Source: Hesseltinella vesiculosa (lineage: Eukaryota > Mucoromycota > Mucoromycetes > Mucorales > Cunninghamellaceae). From it: a DNA stretch of 64,000 bases. Under the pieces are notes generated by a model. That model was not told the DNA's origin, did not search any database, and saw only the letters and a list, made by a program, of their open reading frames with translations. Below are positions 1 to 11,505 of this stretch, piece by piece; position 1 is the stretch's first letter, and each line of letters begins with the position of its first letter. Position numbers and translations under genes: made by a program. The DNA lies in the NCBI GenBank assembly GCA_002104935.1, contig MCGT01000018.1:62001-126000 (forward strand), given 5' to 3'.

Positions 1-889
1 CGGCATTTTATCGAGAAATTGCAATTCATGGCTCGAGAAAAATCCGTGCGGGTTTCGTTTTTGGGAGGCGATGTAAAGTGGACAAAGAAAATAGCCGGGG
101 CCGGCCAGTAACTCCTTTCTTTGATAGGTCCATTGCTGTGGTGCAGGTCGACTTTATTCCAAAGATATGAAGCAGCGTGAAGAAGGCGACCCGTATCTCA
201 TGGTGCAGATCATATCCAGTGCCATTGTGAACATGCAAGTCAACGCCAGAAACATGGAAAAAAAAAAAGTAATATAGCGAGAGGCTAATCGAGCCATATC
301 TTCATTTCCCGATAGTCCTCCTCCTCAAGCTCTTTTGACCATTTTGAACCAAAACTCGTCGTACATCACATTCGATGGCAACGTGGAGGAAAAGATGTAC
401 AATCTATTCAAGCGCTCTCCCAATGGCAACACTGTAAGCGATGAAATGGAAGGTAGTAAGGAAATGCATGCTCAGCGCCTTGCATTCAACTTTTATTAGA
501 GACAAAACAAGAAGCTCATGGGAATGCGAAACTACTGCGCAGGCTATGTGGATGAGCAAACAGGCAAGATGCATTTTTGGATCCAAGCAGAAAAGGAAAT
601 TGGCAAAGTTGGTACGATGGGGTACTTGGTGGAAGTGCCTAGATTGATTTTTGGCCAAGCTGCGCAGCGCAATGTCCCACCGTCGTTGCCACCTCGCAGT
701 ACGATGGCGCCCCCTCCTTCTAGGCCATTACCATCCTCGGATCCGCATGTGCAGGGATACGGGTCGAGCACCGTTTCGTTTGGCTCGTCGATTTCCTCGG
801 GCTCGGCAACTTCCTCACCTCCTCCTTTGCCTTCCCGCTCATCCATGGCTGGTCCTGGTGGGTTTGTTCGTCCCCCTACTCATTCATAA
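1..889 (+). CDS. PhoD-like metallophosphatase domain protein, C-terminal part
   Basis: The 5' end is cut off by the window edge. Exons are 1-72, 128-234, 316-433 and 500-889, all in phase. The first junction joins FLGGD to VHCCGAGRLYS, the GDVH metal-binding motif of fungal PhoD-like phosphatases. It is followed by a family-typical segment (YLMVQIISSAIVN, then PPPQALL) and by RNYCAGYVDEQTG. The last ~75 residues are a Pro/Ser-rich tail ending at the TAA at 887-889. PhoD-family enzymes hydrolyse phosphate esters with bound metal ions; the substrate cannot be told from this fragment. The second intron begins with GC rather than GT (see findings). Family assignment is firm from the motifs; substrate and location are unknown. 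Confidence 0.8.
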
Positions 890-1031
890 GAATTAAAGAC
901 CTATGATAGCCGACCTTTTTTTACGCTCCACTACACTTGTGGGGAGACGTCGGCGGTGATTGATTTTTCCGGCTCGATTGTTGTTTTTTTTTTTTTGTTT
1001 CTTTTCCTCTTAAACACATTTTTTTTTTGCC

Positions 1032-1441
1032 ATGTTGTTCCGTCCCACTGTCTTGTTGTCTGCCGCTGCCAAGGCTTCTGTCTATCGCACCATTCCTTCC
1101 CGATTCTACACGGCCACTGCCTTGAGCAACAATGAAATCCAAACTCGTATTTTGGACATTGTGAAGGGCTTTGACAAAGTGGATCAAAACAAGGTAAATC
1201 AATGGCGCACCTCATGTTGAACACCGTCATAATACCCTTCTATTGTTCTTCATTGCTTCTTTAGGTTACTGTCAGCTCCAACTTTGTGACCGATTTGGGC
1301 TTGGATTCATTGGACACTGTCGAATTGGTCATGGCCATTGAGGAAGACTTTTCCGTGGAAATTCCTGACAAGGACGCCGATGAAATCAAGTCTGTGACCG
1401 ATGCCATCAAATATATTAGCACCCGATCTGATGCTCAATAG
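1032..1441 (+). CDS. ACP1: mitochondrial acyl carrier protein
   Basis: Exons 1032-1193 and 1265-1441 encode 112 aa. The first ~35 residues are rich in Arg/Ser/Ala with no acidic residues, as expected of a mitochondrial presequence. The mature part carries the phosphopantetheine site [18 protein letters not shown], where the Ser of DSL takes the 4'-phosphopantetheine arm, and ends in the usual acidic helix region ([16 protein letters not shown]). The protein carries growing acyl chains for mitochondrial type II fatty acid synthesis, feeding lipoate synthesis, and is also a subunit of complex I and of the Fe-S cluster assembly complex in many eukaryotes. Length and motif match the family, so confidence is high. 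Confidence 0.93.
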
Positions 1442-2035
1442 ACTTATTTAATTTTTATTTGAAGCTCGCATCAGCTTCATGAAAATAAAAAAAAAATGAC
1501 AAAGTGAATGGAGGTAGCGATGTGCAATCTTTGGCTGTCGTCCCGAATTAGCCCTGGGCTGACGCCTGCGGCCATCACACCCACAACGCCGTGACCAACA
1601 CTGCTTACGCTAATCAGAACACCTCTAGGAATGCTTGGGAAGAAGCAGTGCCCCCCCTCCCACCTTTTTATTTTCTGTGACAGTAACCAAGTCCTGCTCG
1701 ACCTTGGAAATGTTCCCATTTTTGGTTGCTATGGCAACCTATTCCGTATTAAAGGAGGACTATCGTTGGAATTGGCTCGAGGAATAAAGGAGGTTGGAGT
1801 GTAGGAAATGAAACAGTCCAGGGAGAAAGGATTGAATGTCCATGTTCAGTGCAAATGAACTGCAAATGACGTCGGTCTTTTTTTTTTTTGGAACAGCCAA
1901 CAGAAAAAGGCAGCGAGCCTCTCATTTTTTTTTCGTGTTCCCAAGACTCTTCTTTTGACTCTCTCATCTCTTTCTTCCTTTCATTTCTTTCCTTTTTTTT
2001 TGTTATTCGTTCATTGACGGCTGTTAGTGTATTGT
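1442..2035. other. intergenic region between ACP1 and ARL8
   Basis: No gene is supported here. Open frames on either strand are short and unlike any family. The stretch holds the ACP1 3' UTR (an A-rich AAATAAAA-like signal near 1483) and a strongly pyrimidine-rich run at about 1920-2010 directly before the ARL8 start, probably its promoter and 5' UTR. Confidence 0.5.
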
Positions 2036-2041
2036 ATGACG

Positions 2042-2901
2042 ATGGCCAGTATTATACACTCAATTTTAGAATGGTTGCGTAGTTTATTCTTCAAGGTAAA
2101 AAAAAACTCCCATACACTTTCCTTTTTTTTTTTTTTTTTTTCCTATTGCATTGACGATGGCCTATTTAAACATTTCTCGATTTAGACGGAAATGGAGCTC
2201 ACTTTGGTAGGCTTGCAAAACAGTGGGAAGACTACCTTGGTGAATGTGATTGCCGTAAGTGATAGGAGCGTTCCAATGCAAGCAGCCTGATGGAAATTGA
2301 GCATTGTTCTCACACCTTTTTTTTAAACAGTCGGGCCAGTTTATCGAGGATTCGATTCCTACAGTTGGTTTCAATATGCGCAAAGTCACCAAAGGCAATG
2401 TGACCATGAAATTATGGGATATTGGAGGTCAACCTCGCTTCCGAAGCATGTGGGAACGATACTGTCGTGGTGTTAATGCGATAGTGTATGGCCCTTTGTC
2501 TTTGCGCCTTGGATGTTTCATGCCACTCAACTCAATTTTTTTTCTCTTGGCAATAGGTTTGTGGTGGATGCTGCTGATCATAGCAAATTAGATGCAGCAT
2601 ATACCGAACTTAAAGCACTGCTTGAAAAACCACAGTTAGCAAATATTCCCATTCTGGTCCTGGGGAACAAGAACGATCTTGAAGAAGCATTGACGGCGGA
2701 GCAACTGATTGAAGTGCTGTAATGATCAGGCTGGGAAAAAAAATCCAAGCGGCTGGATCCTACTCATTTTATTTTTAATTTAGACATTTGAAAACGATCA
2801 CCAACCGTGAAGTGTCGTGTTATTCTATTTCTGCCAAAAACCAAGTCAACATCGATGTCACCTTGCAATGGTTGATCAAGAAAGGCAAAGGCCAAAAGTG
2901 A
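2042..2901 (+). CDS. ARL8: ARL8 small GTPase (lysosome/vacuole positioning)
   Basis: Exons 2042-2095, 2186-2254, 2331-2485, 2557-2718 and 2784-2901 give 185 aa, the family length. An in-frame ATG two codons upstream (2036) is an alternative start. The N-terminal amphipathic helix ([11 protein letters not shown]) is the ARL8 membrane anchor. P-loop GLQNSGKT (residues 27-34), switch region [16 protein letters not shown], switch [30 protein letters not shown] and [20 protein letters not shown] all follow ARL8 rather than other ARF/ARL proteins. ARL8 acts on late endosomes/lysosomes and recruits kinesin and tethering factors in animals; a vacuole or endosome role here is inferred. Confidence 0.95.
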
Positions 2902-3170
2902 AATGGACGACTCTACTTTCTGATTAGACCCATTCGAATATCCCCTTTTTTCCCTCCTATTTTTTTTTTTACCAAGGTTTTTTTCTTTTTTTCTATAATA
3001 CCACCAACTGTCATATTTACTGTAATCCACCACATCAATAAACATATATTTTTCCCTGCTTTCACATAAAAAAGTCTACGATTTTTATTGTCTGTGGGGA
3101 GGGGAGGGGTAACAGGTGCAAAAAAAAGCAAGCATTAAAATGGGCTATGTACAGAAAAGGTCAAGTAAGT

Positions 3171-4210
3171 CTAGGGGATGGAGGGTCTTGAGCGTTTTCT
3201 CCATTGGGTCAAAGAGCGGAAGAGGCGTTTGGTTTTGGAGCGTTTAGGAGCTGTGGGGATGGTTGGGGTCAATGGAGGTGAGGGAGGCATTGTGATCAAT
3301 GGGGAGGGCGGTGGGGGTGGAGGTGCTTCGGTGGGCTGAGGCAAGTGCAAGGCTGGGCTTTTCTTGAAGAGAGAATGCCACCGTTTGACTTTTATGTTGT
3401 CGGTGGAAGTCGCAGTGAGAGGGGAAGTAGCCGAAATGGCCGATTCAGTGGAAGAGCTACCAGAGGTGAATGACGTCAGAAGCAAAGGTGACAGGGAGAG
3501 ATGCTGGCGGGAGGTCCTCGTGATCCAGCTGTCGCCCAATGACAATGGTGAGCTGGTCTCGGTAGATGGTGATGCAGGAGGGGGTGAAGAGAATGGCCGG
3601 TGCCGTTGCCACCAGGTTGCCAGTTTAGCAGGTTCACATGTATCCTGACCGTCGGGCCTTTCGGATATCGGCAATACCTGTTGTTCCATTCGAGCGTGCA
3701 GTTGCTGGATAAATCGTTGGCGTCGCAAGGGCTCGTCAGCATCCACGGTGCTTGCGCTGATGGTTGAGCCTAACAAACATGGAAAAAAAAAATAGTTGTC
3801 AGCATCCTGTTCCCCATTGTTTGTCATAAAAATAGGGGAAAGGGCATACTTCGAGGTCTCTTTGTTTTCAAGCAAGGGGTTGGCGTCGTCGAGGAGAGAG
3901 AGGACAAAGGGGATGAGGGGGACGGGGGACGGACGACAGAAGACAATGACTTGGCCAGCAAGAGCTGTCGCTGATGGACTTGTACAGTAGATGCATGTTG
4001 AGGTTCAGAAAATGCACGCAACCGACCGGATCGTCGGGTCAAGGCCTGGTGGACGGATTCATCTAGATCAAGAGGGCGGTCCGACAAGTGATGACAAAGG
4101 TGATAAAAGACCGAGTACAGCCAGTATACTTGCGAGTGTATGACAGCAAAGGAGAGCAGTACAAGAGGTGGTATCGTTCGATGTTTGGTAGAGTCACGAT
4201 CGTTTGCCAT
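3171..4210 (-). CDS. unknown Ser/Pro-rich protein
   Basis: Exons complement(3171-3769, 3850-4210) join in phase to a 319-aa product. I do not recognise the family. The N-terminal part has a Tyr/His/Leu-rich stretch (VYWLYSVFYHLCHHL, residues ~28-42) that is too short and polar for a clear membrane helix. The rest is Ser/Pro-rich and probably disordered, with a PPPPPP run and a strongly basic C-terminus (KRSKTKRLFRSLTQWRKRSR) that could be a nuclear localisation signal. A second short intron inside exon 1 (GT at about 4135) is possible, so the N-terminus is uncertain. It shares a ~170-bp promoter with the divergent UBX gene. Existence as a gene is likely from the phase-consistent intron; function unknown. 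Confidence 0.6.
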
Positions 4211-4379
4211 GGGATTGCATTTGTTGAAAGGTAAAGAAGAAGAGAAGAAAAAGAAACGCAGGTGTGTTTCATCCCCTTTTTTGGCCTTTCATTTTCGGAC
4301 GTGGAATTCAGTGGACTTTCGGCTCTTCTTTTTCGTTTTTTATTTTTATTTTTTTCTGAGAGCGACACTCTTAACAGCA
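4211..4379. promoter_or_regulatory. putative bidirectional promoter
   Basis: Only ~169 bp separate the start codons of the unknown minus-strand gene (4210) and the UBX gene (4380), so both must be driven from here. A long T-rich run at about 4326-4357 precedes the UBX start. No specific factor site is claimed. Confidence 0.45.
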
Positions 4380-5887
4380 ATGGGCAGCGATATTGATACT
4401 CTTGTCGGCATGGGCTTTTCCCGTGGCAAAGTGTACGGAATGATGCATAAGATGAAATCCATCTGAAGTTGATTTTATTTATATATTTAGGCAGAAAGCA
4501 TGGAAGGCGGTCAAAGGAGCCGGGCTTCAACCTGCCATGGATTGGTAATCGACACGATCTTCTATTTTGCAGGTTGTACAAGTGACTTACTCGCGCTCTT
4601 TCTATTTATGCGAAAGGTTATTGAGTCATCCTGAAGTGTCCGATGACCCCGAAGAAGAACCGCAAGGTCAAAGCCTTGCTGCGTCAGCCAATCCCACCTC
4701 CACCGAAACCACTGCTGACGCGGACGAAGGTAAAAATAAACATGCTAATACAAAGGCACCTCGTATATTCATATTGGTATGTCTAGACGAAATCCAACCA
4801 GGTGAACAAACCGCGCAAAGCTTACGATGCAACGAATGTCAAAAGCTCTTCAAAGATCGTAAGTGTTAAAACAAGCAAACTGAGTCAGTGTCGCTCAATA
4901 CGTCACCGCTCATAATTTTTTTTTTTTTTTTTGCCACGCTTAGCGGCTGCGGCTGAGCGACATGCGATCCGAACACAACATCAAGATTTTTCTGAAAGCA
5001 CAGAAGTCATCAAACCATTGACCGAAGAAGAAAAACAGCAGAAGCTTGTTGAACTCAAGGCCAGGTTGGCAGAAAAGCGCGCTGAACAGGCCATGATCAG
5101 TGCAGAGGAAGAAAAAGTGGCCGAACGACTTCGCCGCAAGGCAGGCCGGGACATGTCCGAGATCCGAGCAGAATTGGAAGCTGCAGAAATGAAGAAGATG
5201 TTGGCAGCCAAGAAGCAAGAAAAAGAAGACGATCGTGCACGTCGAGCGAAAATCAAAGCTCAAATCGAACAAGACAAGTTGGAACGCAAGGCTAAGGCGC
5301 GTCCTTCAAAAGTGTTTTGTGTCAACATCTCATGCTAACCTTTCTTTTTTCTACCCATGTTTTAGCGCGAAGCGGCTAAACGCGAGCAAACCGGCGCCGC
5401 TGTTCCAGCTCCTACACCCGTTTCCAATTTACCGCCAGCCGCTCCCAAAGGCAATTATACCGATGCTCGTTTGCAGGTAACACGGAGCCAGTTCTGATAA
5501 AGAAAGCCCTCATGCCCATGCCCTCTTTTTTCAGATCCGTATCCCTAATGCCAATCCTTTAACACAAACATTTTCTGCCGATTCAAAGTTGCAACAAGTG
5601 TTTGACTTTCTGGTGAACGAAAAAGGTGTTGCAGGATCCTTCACGCTGGGAACCACTTTTCCTCGGTAGGAATCGACTGAATCGTGTCCAATGGTTTCCG
5701 ACAACTTACCCTCTTTCTTTCACTTGTATCTCATGTAGAAAAACATTTGGCCCTGACGATCAGACAAAGACTTTGAAAGAGTTGAGTAAGTAGCACCATG
5801 AGTGACGGTTTGCATTTTCTGGGATTGACGGTCTGTTCTTCTGTAGATTTAGTACCTTCTTGTGCTCTTATTTTGCAATACAAATAA
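4380..5887 (+). CDS. UBA/UBX-domain p97 (Cdc48) cofactor, UBXN1-like
   Basis: Exons 4380-4432, 4491-4544, 4617-4729, 4787-4858, 4944-5311, 5366-5476, 5535-5665, 5739-5785 and 5847-5887 give 329 aa. Residues ~1-40 are a UBA domain (TLVGMGFSRGK ... LQPAMDWLLSHPEV). Next come a short linker, a Cys pair segment (SLRCNECQKLFKD), ESTEVIKPLTEEEKQQKL and a long charged coiled coil (~150-230), as in UBXN1/SAKS1. The C-terminal ~85 residues form a ubiquitin-like UBX fold (IRIPNANPLTQTFSADSKLQQVFDFL ... FPRKTFGPDDQTKTLKELNLVPSCALILQYK). The R-FPR-like loop, here TFPRK, is the p97-binding element. The protein bridges ubiquitinated clients and Cdc48. A tempting acceptor at 4572 is excluded because it creates an immediate stop. 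Stop codon lies only 34 bp from the convergent cyanase stop. Confidence 0.9.
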
Positions 5888-5921
5888 AAAAAAATCGGTC
5901 TTTTATTCATGAACTTTTGTC

Positions 5922-6721
5922 CTAGAATTGCTTGTACGGCAAAAACTTGCCATTCAATGTAAGAACTACGCGGTCACCGTTAGGGTGCTCTTCCTAAGAA
6001 TGCCCCCCCCCAAAAAAAACAACGGTGTATCAGTTGGGCCAGTCGATTGCTGCTGTTGAAGAGTAGTCTTACCTTATCTACTTTGGCACTGAAATCGATG
6101 GCAGACATGATACCATCGCCAAACTAGATAACAAGAAAAAGAGTTAGCTATTCATTTTCTCCCTACTCGGCTATGTCCTACCTTTTCATGGATGACAGCT
6201 TTGATCGGGTAGCCAAAGACCTGGATCATTTCGTACAGTCGATAAAGTAAAGGGTCAGTGGGAGGATTTTCCATCAGACCACCTCGATCAGGATAGAATT
6301 GTGGTCCGTAGGCCTCTGTCAGGTGTGACATGGGTATATTAAGGGCCTTGGACAGTCTTGCCAAATCTTTTTCGGTAGGCTTGGCCTATAACCATTGCAA
6401 AGATGAGTCTGATTGACAACTAGGGCACAGTGGGTCGGGCATTTACCTGGCCGTAAAATATGGCCGCCACATACACCTCTTCATGGCCAAGGATCTCAGC
6501 TAGTTCAGCAAATCTACATAAGCAGACAGAAAAACGTTGAAATGTTGTCAGATGATACGGTCAAAGATGGAAAAATAGAGGACGTTACGATATCTTTCGC
6601 TCAGCCTTGGCTTGGAACAGTCTGGTTTGGAGGGATGTTAATTTCGGTTGCTAAAAAACAAAAATAGAAATGAACGCTAACAAGTCAGTAAAGACGTGGA
6701 TCCCCAATGATGACTTGCCAT
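5922..6721 (-). CDS. CYN1: cyanate hydratase (cyanase)
   Basis: Exons complement(5922-5993, 6073-6123, 6182-6385, 6447-6513, 6589-6650, 6719-6721) give 152 aa; cyanases are ~156 aa. It converts cyanate plus bicarbonate to ammonia and CO2, detoxifying cyanate and supplying nitrogen. The N-terminal helical domain (KISFAELAEILGHEEVYVAAIFYGQAKPT) is followed by the catalytic C-terminal region: [32 protein letters not shown] carries the conserved Arg, Glu and Ser of the active site, and the end VLTLNGKFLPYKQF matches family C-termini. An in-frame stop precedes the second exon, so the start must be spliced in. The best solution is a 3-nt coding first exon (ATG) with a GC-AG intron. That start is less certain than the rest. 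Confidence 0.88.
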
Positions 6722-6834
6722 GGAATTGTTTTGCAGAAAAGAAATCATGAACGCGTGGGAGATTTTTTTTTATGTGATTATGCAGGCCGAAGCGGCGGAG
6801 ATTTAATTCGGTCATGACGAAGTTACAGCACGCA

Positions 6835-8013
6835 CTACCCGGTGAATTCGTAGGTGCTACCTACACGGTCTTTGACGTCGAATTTCATGTTGACGATTGG
6901 ACCTTGTTCTGTTTCCAAGCCGCAAGTGATGACATCTCCATGGACAATCCGGCCAACACCTTGAGGAGTGCCAGTCAGCATCACGTCGCCTGGTTGCAAT
7001 TTCATGATCGAGGACACATAGGCAATCAATTGAGGGATCCTATTTAGAAAAAATAGCACATGAGCATTTTGAGCAACTAAGGGATAGCAATCACTCACTT
7101 GAAAATCATGTCCTTGGTATTCCCGTTTTGACGGAATTGGCCATTTACCTTGATGGTGGCGAACAAAAAAGCATGAGCACGCTGATGGTTGCCATTTTTG
7201 ACGAGGTGCGTCTCTTTTTCTTACCTTGAGCCACAAGCTCACGTTATCAGGATCAGGGATAGTTTCCTTGAGTAAAAAGTTACTAAAAGAGAGGTGGGAG
7301 AGGGTTACAAAGTAGCCAAGCAGTATTTTTTTTTCTCACGCGCACAAGCCAATGGTCAACCCGGGCCACCCCGCATTCTCTCCTAATTACCTGACGGGTG
7401 TGAATGTATCGAAACCCTTGGCAGTGCTCCAGGGCAATCCCTTTTTCTTGACCTCGTTCTAGAATTTTTTTTTTCCAAAGAGAGAGAGAAGAGGGGTAAA
7501 AAGGGGCTGATTGATCTAATCTTGTGGAGAGCTTCCTTACTTGGACGTTTCTTGCTGTCATATCAATCGCCAGTGCATAGCCTGAAACAAACAAAATGAG
7601 CGAAAAAGCGAAAGGGTTGAATTTCATACCGGCGACATAGTTCATCGCTTCCTTCTCCGAGATGTCACGGCCTTCTTTTCCAATGACGACGGCCAGTTCG
7701 ACTGAAAAGAGAGGTGAATGGGTCCAATGATGGGAGGTTTATGGGTGTTCTTACCTTCATGATGGACTTCACAGCCTCTGGGAATCTCGACAATGCCACC
7801 GTCCTGTAGGTAGGTGGATGTTGGCTTCAAGAAGTAGAATGGTTTGGTAGGTACAGCGTTGCCGAGCTCTTTGGCGTGTTCACTAAATCAAAGCTTGCTC
7901 GAGTCTTTTTCTCGTGGACCGCGTATTATCCAAAGTCTCGAGTCATACCTAAAGTTACGGCCAATGGCAATGATGTTTCGACCTACGGAAAAAAAGTTGG
8001 CTGCCCTTGTCAT
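6835..8013 (-). CDS. FAHD1-type acylpyruvase / fumarylacetoacetate hydrolase family protein
   Basis: Exons complement(6835-7039, 7099-7148, 7225-7282, 7391-7458, 7541-7581, 7630-7701, 7755-7882, 7949-8013) give 228 aa, the length of FAHD1 (~221). Family signatures in order: GRNIIAIGRNFSEHAKELGN, KPTSTYLQDGG, EVHHEVELAVVIGKEGRDI (metal-binding Glu residues), YALAIDMTARNVQ, KGLPWSTAKGFDTFTPVS, LWLKVNGQFRQNGNTKDMIF and GDVMLTGTPQGVG. FAHD1 enzymes act on acylpyruvates or decarboxylate oxaloacetate, usually in mitochondria; the short Arg-containing N-terminus (MTRAANFF) could be a weak presequence. Substrate is inferred from family only. Stop lies ~110 bp from the cyanase start on the same strand. 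Confidence 0.92.
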
Positions 8014-8384
8014 TCTGAAAACTTTACAAAGGAAAAGGTCCAAAAATGACAACAAAAAAAAATTGAAATGTTCAGTCCGCCCTGGCTCTCATTTTGGGGC
8101 CTGGACAAAAAGTGGGCGTTTTTTTACTCCTTTTTTCTTGCTCTTTCTTCCCTCTTCTTTTTGCTTGCTCCATTTGTTGTTGTTCATTGGTGTTCTTTTC
8201 ATTTTTATCATTGTCCTGGCATTGCACGTTATTGATCTAGTTGCTATTCCGTCTTCTTTTTTATTTTTATTTTGTCACAGGATAATTCACACACGGTGAG
8301 TAAAACGGCGTCATGGGAGAGATGGACGTGGTTTTGACCTTTGGCTTTTGTTTTTGTCATTGTTCTTTAGTTGCCAGAAATAGC
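8014..8384. promoter_or_regulatory. divergent promoter region between FAHD1-type gene and HMG-box gene
   Basis: This 371-bp gap separates the two divergent start codons. It is T-rich on the + strand (long run at ~8125-8220). A possible 5'-UTR intron of the HMG gene ends at the TTCTTTAG at about 8363-8370, 14 bp before its start codon. No other gene is supported. Confidence 0.4.
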
Positions 8385-11378
8385 ATGTCAGAATGGAAGC
8401 ATGGTGAAGTTGAGTATCTCTCAGATCAGACGACAGCCATTCCAGGCATGCCGCTCGTGTCCAAGCATACGCCATCATTACCAGTGTACAACATGACCAC
8501 GCATGGACCATTTATGGCCCCATGGCCATCAGCAAGACGCCATAGTGCAACCGCGCTACCACCACACAGGAAATCATCCTTTATCGAAGACCGTACACCG
8601 TCGCCTTCCTTTGTGCCCACCAGTCGCCACAGCAGCCTCACCAGTTCTTCTTCCTCCAAATCATTTCCCCACATTGACTCCGACCGGTCACTTCCATTTC
8701 ATCAAATGACGCCTCCGGTGACCCAAACTTTGCCGCATCCTTATTACGATCACTACGCTTCGTCCTCTTCTCGGTTTTTCACCATGAAACCCGCCCATCA
8801 AGACAATCATCTGTTTCACCCTACCCCCTTTGTCTCACAGCCATCTTTTTCATCCGAACCACCTTCCACCTCTTCATATTTCCCACATTCTTCTTCTTCA
8901 CCCTCCGCCGAACACACTGCCGCACAGGCTGCTGCTGTTGCCTATCAACACCAGTCGTTGCATTCTGATCCGGTAAAAATATGCTCCACCACATCTCTCG
9001 GCGATTATTCAATCATTTCGTTCATTCTTAGATTGCTTGGTACACTTCCAGCAATTACACAAAGTATGCCGCCTCAGATTCCTCGACACCAAAACCCTCA
9101 TTTGCAAGATACCAGCATGTTGAGTATCAAGGTGCCTAAAAAAAAAAAAAAAAAAAAGCTCCTTGCTTCAACTTTTATTTTTTATTCTCCTGCATTTTAA
9201 GGACCTGCCTCTATACCTGCTCATCGACATTCCATTCCATGGTCAAAACCCGAGCCCACCACTGCTCCTTTGGCATCATCGGACCAATCCGAAGAGCCTG
9301 TGCCTAAAAAGAAACGCAAACAATCCAACGGTGCCATCACCGTCAACGGTAAACGGCGTTCCCCCAACGGCTTTTTTGTCTATTGCGATGAACTACGCCC
9401 GGTCTTGAAGCGCCGTAATCCAAACGCTCGCAATACAGATATCAATCGAGAATTAGGATCCAAATGGAAAGCTCTCAGTCAGGTATGCTTGGGAAAAAAA
9501 AAAAAAAAAAAAAAAAAAAGAGGCGTGGTTGACACATGGCCTCATTTTGTTTTCTATCAAAATAGGAAGTGCGTGATCATTACAAGCAACGTGCCGACAG
9601 GATTCGTGCTCAATTGCCTGAACCATCACAACCACTTCAAGAGCCTCCTGTTCCCCCTCTCACATCCTTGCACCCCACTGAGCCTAACCCTGACCTTCAT
9701 TACATGCCGTCTACGCACTCCTCTTCGTCATCTTCACTTCCCTCGTATACAAGTAAGCATCATGCTCCTGCTATGACCATTGCTGCTAGTGACGATGACA
9801 ACGATGACAACCAACCCCCCAATACCACTTTTCGCCCTGCACAAGACCTTATCCAAATACACAAGCCATTGTCACAACCACATCTTGACCCTGCACATCA
9901 GCGTGCTCTCACCGAACCCCACCGATCCTCCAATTCTCCACCTCACCTAGATCCTGTTTCTCACTTTGATTCCTACCACCAGCCACCCTCCTCCTCCTCC
10001 TCCTCCTCTTCCATACTAAACGTTGCAAGTTATTCGGGCGCAGCTGAAGCCACTGCACTGGAACAAGCTGTAGCTTCCACCACCTCTAAACCCGAAACCC
10101 GCCTCAAACGGCCGCCCAATGCGTATTTGCTTTTCAACAAGGAACTGCGCCCTAAGCTCTTAGAAGAACACGAAAGTCTGTCTGTCGCCTCCATTAGCAA
10201 AATGATCAGCGACCAATGGAAGTCCCTGCCTCCAGTAATCAACGCGTTATAGACATTGCACTCAAACCAGATACTTATCTTCTCACCCATAGGACGAAAA
10301 GAACCGGTACATCCAAATGGCTGCCCAATTAAAGGACGAGCTGCTAAAAAAGCACCCAGATTATGTCTACACGCGCCGATCCCGTGCCGAACTGGAACGT
10401 GTTGGCTACAAGTCAAAATCGCTCAAACGCCAGCAAAACCCTCCAGTGACACAGCACGACCATACCGCTCCAGAACATGCACTCCAGCTCGACCCTTCGA
10501 TTGCCTACCCAAGCAACCGACCTTTTCCTTACAACCATACTGATACCCACTTGTCTGCTGACAAGCATGACCCCACCCCACCCATGCCATCCGCCAAGAA
10601 GGAGCGACGTGTGCCTGACCCTCGTGGCCGAAAAAAGAAGAAGCACAAAAACCCACACGGCCCCAAGCATCCAATGTCTGGCTTTTTATTTTTTGCCTCT
10701 CACACACGCCCCGAAGTTGTCCGTGACTATCCCAAATACAATGTTGGCATGGTCAGCAAGGTCATTGCTCGAATGTGGAACGATATGTCCGACCCCGAAA
10801 AACAGCCTTGGGTGGAAAAGGCAATCAAAGACAAAGCGCGTTATGCCCGTGAAATGGAAGAGTACAACCGAGCAAAGCAATCGCCTAGGGACGTTGATAA
10901 CTCATCCCAAGAGTATACACCTGCCTCCTCGTCTACAATGACCACAGACGCAGCCACCATCGCCAAAGCCAGCGACCGTACTCGCCTGCGTGCTATGATC
11001 TTGGAAAACGCCTCACATGACGATGACGACCGTCGCAGTCATGACCATTACTACAGCCCAACCTCGCGCATCCACTCTGTCCTTAGCCATCCACGCCCTA
11101 ATTCACCCACCGAAGTCGATGATGACACCATTGCTGCTGTCGCTCAAATGGTCAACCCAAAACATCACCATATTGGCATACACCAGCCCAGACATGACCA
11201 TCAAAACCATCTGGTAGCCCCTCTGTCTTCCTCCTCTTCCTCTACGTCTTCTCTACAGGGCGACTCTCCTCCTCCAATCACTGCTTTACATTATCCCCAG
11301 CATGACCATGAGTCTCTCTTTCATCGCTTCCATGGCCCTGCCACACCCCCCTCCCCTTCTATCGAACATCCCTTGTGA
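8385..11378 (+). CDS. three-HMG-box DNA-binding protein
   Basis: Exons 8385-8972, 9032-9131, 9202-9482, 9566-10234 and 10293-11378 give 907 aa. The N-terminal ~230 residues are Ser/Pro/His-rich and probably disordered. A basic patch (PKKKRKQ, ~264-270) looks like a nuclear localisation signal. HMG box 1 lies at ~281-345 (RRSPNGFFVYCDELRPVLK), box 2 at ~502-575 (KRPPNAYLLFNKELRPKL) and box 3 at ~669-740 (KHPMSGFLFFASHTRPEVV), separated by His/Ser/Pro-rich linkers with SSSSSS runs. Boxes 1 and 2 are each split by an intron at the same point (after WKALSQ and WKSLPP), which suggests they arose by internal duplication; box 3 lies within a single exon. A role in chromatin or transcription is inferred. 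It is not flanked by the genes that border the Mucorales sex locus. Confidence 0.85.
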
Positions 11379-11505
11379 CCCATCTCTTTATTTTTTTTTG
11401 AAGAATTAAAAAAGTCAAGGGCTGCGTTGAATTTTTTTTTTCAGGAAAATGACTCCGCCACATTGTACTGAACGTTTTTTTTTTTTTTTCCTCTTCTTCC
11501 CCATA

